A stretch of DNA of 8,675 nucleotides from Candidatus Pacearchaeota archaeon (GTDB lineage: Archaea; Nanobdellota; Nanobdellia; Pacearchaeales; GW2011-AR1): positions 1,580-10,254 of the forward strand of contig NZCB01000027.1 of the NCBI GenBank assembly GCA_002688165.1, read 5' to 3'. A program made the position numbers and the translations under genes. A model generated the notes under the pieces. The model was given only the letters and a program-made list of their open reading frames with translations, did not search any database and had not been told where the DNA came from. Below are positions 5,611-8,675 of this stretch, one piece after another. Positions within the stretch are counted from its first letter, which is position 1, and every line of letters begins with the position of its first letter.

Positions 5611-8600
5611 TATGTTAAATGGTTTTCTGAATTAACTAATAAGGATGTTGGAAGTGCTGGTGGGAAAGGTGCTAGTTTAGGAGAAATGTTTAGTAATAAA
5701 TTCCCAGTTCCTCCCGGATATGTAATTACTGCGCAATCTTATGATTTTTTTCTAAAAAATTCTAATCTACATGATAAGATTTCTGAAATAATTAATAACT
5801 TAGATGTTGATGATACTGCTGCATTAAATGAGTCATCTAAACAAATTCGTAGTTTAATTGAAAATGGAGAGATGCCAGAAAATTTGAAAGATGAAATTTT
5901 AGAATCTTATAAGATATTGAGTACGGAAGATCTTGGTAGTTTTGATAATCATGTTAATAGTGATGCTTTGTCTATATTGAAAAATTCTCAAGAGCCTATT
6001 TTTGTTTCTGTTAGAAGTTCTGCAACTACTGAAGATTTGGTAGATGCAAGTTTTGCTGGACAGCAAGAAAGTTTTCTTAATGTTAAGGGGGAAACTAGTT
6101 TGATTGAACATGTAAAAAGATGTTTTTCTTCATTGTATACTCCTAGAGCTATATTTTATAGAAAGAAGAAGGGATTTTCTGGAGCTTTGATTGCAGTTGT
6201 TATTCAAAAAATGGTGGATAGTGAAAAATCAGGAGTTGTTTTCTCAAGAGATCCTATAAAGCAAGATGAAAATATAGCTATGGAAGCTGTTTATGGATTG
6301 GGTGAAGGGATAGTTAGTGGTAAGATAAATCCAGATAATTATATAGTAGGGAGAGATTTAGAAATTAAAAATATTAAAGTTTCAAATAAGAAGATTGCTA
6401 TTGTTAGGACGGCTAGTGGGAGTAATGAGATAGTTAAATTAAGTGAAGAAAGAAGTCAAAGTCAGGTTTTAAGTCGTGCAGAAATTAAAGAAGTTGCAGA
6501 TTTTGCCATAAAGCTAGAAAGTCATTATGATAAGCCGCAAGATATTGAGTTTGCCATAGAGGCGGGAGAGGTTTATATAATTCAATCTAGACCAATTACA
6601 ACTCTTGGAAATAAACAAGAGGGTAAGGAGTTGGAAGGTAATATCCTTGTGGAAGGTTTAGCTGCTAGCCCAGGTATAGGTGTTGGAGTAGTTAAAATTG
6701 TTAAAGATATGGATGATCTTGTTAATGTTAAGAAAGGAGATGTCATGGTTACAGAAATGACAAATCCAGATATGGTAGTTAGTATGCAAAAGTCTACTGC
6801 TATTGTTACTGATGAAGGTGGAATGACAAGCCATGCAGCCATTGTTAGTAGAGAGATGGGAATTCCTGCAATAGTTGGTACAGGTGATGCTACAGGTAAG
6901 TTGAAAGATGGAATGAAAGTTACAGTAGATGGTTTTAATGGAAAGGTGTTTGAGGGAGAAGTTGCTGAAACTACTATGGCAGAAATTAAGAAAGCTGTTG
7001 AAACTGAAAAGGTTAAATTGAAAGTTATTGTTGATTTGCCAGATTATGCTGAAAGAGCTGCAGAATCTGGAATTGATTCTGTTGGATTAACTAGATTAGA
7101 AGGAATGATTGCGAGTATGGGGAAACATCCATTATGGTATGAAAAACAAGGCAAGTTAAATGAGTATAGTAAAATATTACAAGAAGGTCTTAGTAAAATT
7201 ATAAAACCGTTTAAGAGTGTTTGGGTAAGGGCTAGTGATATTAGGACTGATGAGTTTGCTAGTTTGGAAGGGGCTCCTGAAAGAGAGATTAATCCAATGT
7301 TAGGATTTCATGGAGTCAGGTTTAGTGTAAAACATCCTGAAATTTTGAAAGCTGAAATTACTGCAATTAAAGAAGTTGCTGAATTTAATCCTGATAAAAA
7401 GATAGGTTTAATGTTTCCTCAAATTATTAGTATGGAAGAGGTTCTTGCAGTTAAGAAATATTTTGATGAGTTTAGAACAGATAATATGGAGTTTGGAGTT
7501 ATGATTGAGACTCCTGCAAGTGTTCAGATTATTGAAGATATTTGCGATCATGTTGACTTTATTAGTTTCGGTACAAATGATTTGACCCAATTTACATTGG
7601 CTGTTGATCGTGGAGAAGACAGGGTTCAACATTTGTATAATGAATTGCATCCCGCTATTTTTTCTCAGATTGGACAGGTTATTGATGTTTGTAATAAGAA
7701 GAATGTTGTTAGTAGTATTTGTGGTCAGGCAGGTAGTAAGAAAGAAATGGCTGAATTTTTGTATAAGAAAGGGATTAAAAGTATAAGTGTTAATGCAGAT
7801 GCTGCTTTTGAGATTTCTGAATTAATTGCTGATTTGGAGAAAAATGAATCTAAAGTTGAAGAATCAGAATGGGGAACTAAAGGCCAAGTAAGTGTTGCTC
7901 CGTCGGTTGAAGAGAATAAACCTGCTGTTGCAGAAGTTGGAGGAGCTATGCCACCTGCTGCGCCAGTTACAGATTCTATTGCTCCTGCTGCACCTCCTGT
8001 TGCAGAAGTTGGAGGAGCTATGCCGGATGCTACAGTTCCACCTGCTGCACCAGTTACAGATTCTATTGCTCCTGCTGCTCCGCCTGTTGAAAATGCTATG
8101 CCACCTGCTACAGTTCCACCTGCTACTCCGCCAGTTGAAAGTGCTATGCCAGCCGCTGCTCCGGAAGCTGAAAGTGCTGCGCCTGCAGTTCCTGTTGTTG
8201 AAGAAAGTATGCCTCCAGTTCCTGAAGTTGGGAAAAAATCTGAATGGGGTGAAAAAGGCCAAGTAAGTGTTGCTCCAATTGTTGAAGAAACTAAACCTGT
8301 TGAGCAAGAGAAAGAAATGCAAGTTCAGCAAAATGATGAATTGGATGCTGAAGAAAGAAAAAGAATAAAGAAAAAGAAGAAATGGGAAAAGTTTAAGAGA
8401 TGGAAGGAAAGGAAGAAAGCAGAAAAGATTGCTAAGAGGAAAGAAAGAGAAGCTGAGAATTCTAGAAATGAAAATGCTTCTGAAAATAATAATCAGAGTG
8501 GTTGGGGGAAGCAAGGGGAAATTAGTTTACCTGATAAAGAAGATTTAACATCAGAAAAATCTAATATAGATTCTACTGAAAAAGAAAAAGTTGAAGAGGA

Positions 8601-8675
8601 GATTAAACAAGATGAACAAAAATTTAATCAAGAAGTTAAAGAAGAAAATCCTTATGAGGATAATTTATTGAATCA
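5272..8675 (+). CDS. ppsA: Phosphoenolpyruvate synthase with long N- and C-terminal low-complexity extensions (3' partial)
   Basis: PEP synthase makes phosphoenolpyruvate, AMP and phosphate from pyruvate, ATP and water, the entry step to gluconeogenesis in archaea. At least 1134 codons are present and the frame is still open at the window edge. Domains in order: a polar Asn/Asp/Ser-rich extension (1-113); the ATP-grasp nucleotide-binding domain (about 114-445) with GGKGASLGEM, SVRSSATTED at 246-255 and QSRPI at 438-442; the phosphohistidine domain with GGMTSHAA carrying His521; and the pyruvate-binding TIM barrel (about 560-857) with GLTRLE (Arg608), Arg653, MIETP (Glu746), GTNDLTQ (Asn769, Asp770) and SICGQ (Cys817). 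All residues expected for catalysis are present, so the core should be active. From 858 onward comes a repetitive tail foreign to the family, which is normally about 750-800 residues in total. The first ATG after an in-frame stop was chosen. The core is called with high certainty; the role of the extensions is unknown. Confidence 0.93.
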   Translation, partial: MDKKEGIGLPSSLINEAIGSMDTNVEDSQKAVNVSSDVQNSDINNRDSVEPNGNNFNEIDTLDPNRGSNVDRVSAMNRFDERGNFGTLIKDTKGSTMPNMVQPIMAEQVGQIDYVKWFSELTNKDVGSAGGKGASLGEMFSNKFPVPPGYVITAQSYDFFLKNSNLHDKISEIINNLDVDDTAALNESSKQIRSLIENGEMPENLKDEILESYKILSTEDLGSFDNHVNSDALSILKNSQEPIFVSVRSSATTEDLVDASFAGQQESFLNVKGETSLIEHVKRCFSSLYTPRAIFYRKKKGFSGALIAVVIQKMVDSEKSGVVFSRDPIKQDENIAMEAVYGLGEGIVSGKINPDNYIVGRDLEIKNIKVSNKKIAIVRTASGSNEIVKLSEERSQSQVLSRAEIKEVADFAIKLESHYDKPQDIEFAIEAGEVYIIQSRPITTLGNKQEGKELEGNILVEGLAASPGIGVGVVKIVKDMDDLVNVKKGDVMVTEMTNPDMVVSMQKSTAIVTDEGGMTSHAAIVSREMGIPAIVGTGDATGKLKDGMKVTVDGFNGKVFEGEVAETTMAEIKKAVETEKVKLKVIVDLPDYAERAAESGIDSVGLTRLEGMIASMGKHPLWYEKQGKLNEYSKILQEGLSKIIKPFKSVWVRASDIRTDEFASLEGAPEREINPMLGFHGVRFSVKHPEILKAEITAIKEVAEFNPDKKIGLMFPQIISMEEVLAVKKYFDEFRTDNMEFGVMIETPASVQIIEDICDHVDFISFGTNDLTQFTLAVDRGEDRVQHLYNELHPAIFSQIGQVIDVCNKKNVVSSICGQAGSKKEMAEFLYKKGIKSISVNADAAFEISELIADLEKNESKVEESEWGTKGQVSVAPSVEENKPAVAEVGGAMPPAAPVTDSIAPAAPPVAEVGGAMPDATVPPAAPVTDSIAPAAPPVENAMPPATVPPATPPVESAMPAAAPEAESAAPAVPVVEESMPPVPEVGKKSEWGEKGQVSVAPIVEETKPVEQEKEMQVQQNDELDAEERKRIKKKKKWEKFKRWKERKKAEKIAKRKEREAENSRNENASENNNQSGWGKQGEISLPDKEDLTSEKSNIDSTEKEKVEEEIKQDEQKFNQEVKEENPYEDNLLN
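7921..8226 (+). repeat. Ala/Pro/Val-rich tandem repeat region in the PEP synthase tail
   Basis: Residues about 884-985 consist of Pro/Ala/Val units punctuated by Glu, with recurring elements AEVGGAMP, PVTDSIAPAAPPV, ATVPPA and ESAMP. At DNA level 28 bases are identical between 7925-7952 and 7997-8024. Bases 7954-8002 match 8041-8089 at 46 of 49 positions, with a period of 87 bases. This near-identity points to recent duplication or slippage. The protein should be an extended, flexible linker. Confidence 0.85.
8350..8457 (+). other. Lys/Arg-rich cluster in the PEP synthase tail, residues 1027-1062
   Basis: Twenty of the 31 residues from 1029 to 1059 are Lys or Arg, including KKKKK at 1033-1037 followed by WEKFKRWKERKK. 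The pattern is probably helical, with two Trp and a Phe on a basic background. It is flanked on both sides by Glu/Gln/Asn-rich sequence, and the acidic part runs to the window edge. Such a segment may bind nucleic acid, anionic lipid or acidic proteins. This is inferred from composition alone. Confidence 0.7.

Larger units (their letters stand above)
7864..8532 (+). repeat. Three spaced copies of a W-G-x-[KQ]-G-[QE]-[VI]-S-[VL] motif in the PEP synthase tail
   Basis: Copy 1 is SEWGTKGQVSVAP (residues 865-877, bases 7864-7902). Copy 2 is SEWGEKGQVSVAP (990-1002, bases 8239-8277). Copy 3 is SGWGKQGEISLP (1076-1087, bases 8497-8532). Copies 1 and 2 also share a following VEE-x-KP, and 23 bases are identical at DNA level (7879-7901 and 8254-8276). 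Copy 3 is diverged in both protein and DNA. They are 125 and 86 residues apart in otherwise disordered sequence. The motif holds the only Trp residues of the tail outside the basic cluster, which suggests a short binding element. Confidence 0.85.

Noticed and set aside
7921..8226. Repeats in the PEP synthase tail considered as a CRISPR array or minisatellite outside genes
   Set aside because: The repeats keep the reading frame (periods of 72 and 87 are multiples of three), the intervening sequence is also repetitive, and the frame is continuous with the enzyme.
7892..8266. Forward open frame of 124 codons overlapping the Ala/Pro repeats
   Set aside because: It is a Leu-rich shift of the Pro/Ala codons, lies wholly inside the sense gene and has no start signals.
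7864..8514. Antisense open frame of 216 codons opposite the PEP synthase tail
   Set aside because: It mirrors the low-complexity tail, yielding Phe/Ser/Arg/Asn-rich monotony. It has no domain and no promoter or ribosome binding site, and the sense frame is the continuation of a real enzyme.
7846..8675. PEP synthase tail as a separate downstream gene
   Set aside because: No stop codon, Shine-Dalgarno or TATA box at the suitable distance occurs near the junction, and the frame is uninterrupted from the TIM barrel onward.

Overview
The window is AT-rich, densely coding DNA that most resembles a small-genome archaeon, probably of the DPANN type (Woesearchaeota or Pacearchaeota-like). The evidence is a DHH/DHHA1 phosphoesterase with an N-terminal OB-type domain, a proteasome beta-like Ntn-hydrolase that starts directly at Met-Thr, and an archaeal-style PEP synthase. 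In addition, four start codons lack a ribosome binding site but have a TATA-like box centred about 25 to 29 bases upstream, as expected for leaderless archaeal transcripts. The lineage is inferred from gene content and style; no ribosomal marker is present.

Layout. Bases 20-1558 (+) encode a DEAD-box RNA helicase with a 130-residue Arg/Gly/Asp tail. Bases 1589-3256 (+), 30 bases downstream, encode a DHH/DHHA1 nuclease-like protein. Bases 3356-3493 (+) hold a 45-codon gene for an extremely acidic peptide. It has the only strong Shine-Dalgarno sequence in the window and is followed by an oligo-T terminator. Bases 3519-4403 (-) encode a membrane-anchored trypsin/HtrA-like serine protease with a coiled-coil stalk and no PDZ domain. 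It is divergent, across 78 bases, from the proteasome beta-like gene at 4482-5204 (+). From 5272 (+) to the window edge runs a PEP synthase open at its 3' end. Its catalytic core is complete (about residues 114-857), but it carries a 113-residue N-terminal extension and a low-complexity C-terminal tail of at least 277 residues.

How the genes fit together. The helicase and the DHH protein could form an RNA or DNA processing pair. The two proteases share a divergent promoter region: one should act in the cytoplasm and the other outside the membrane, so shared regulation in protein quality control is possible. PEP synthase is the gluconeogenic entry enzyme. The oddest part of the window is its tail, with three copies of a W-G-x-[KQ]-G-[QE]-[VI]-S motif, Ala/Pro tandem repeats and a cluster of 20 Lys/Arg in 31 residues. 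I know of no such appendage in this family. No RNA gene, insertion sequence or CRISPR array was seen, and no gene-free stretch exceeds 300 bases.
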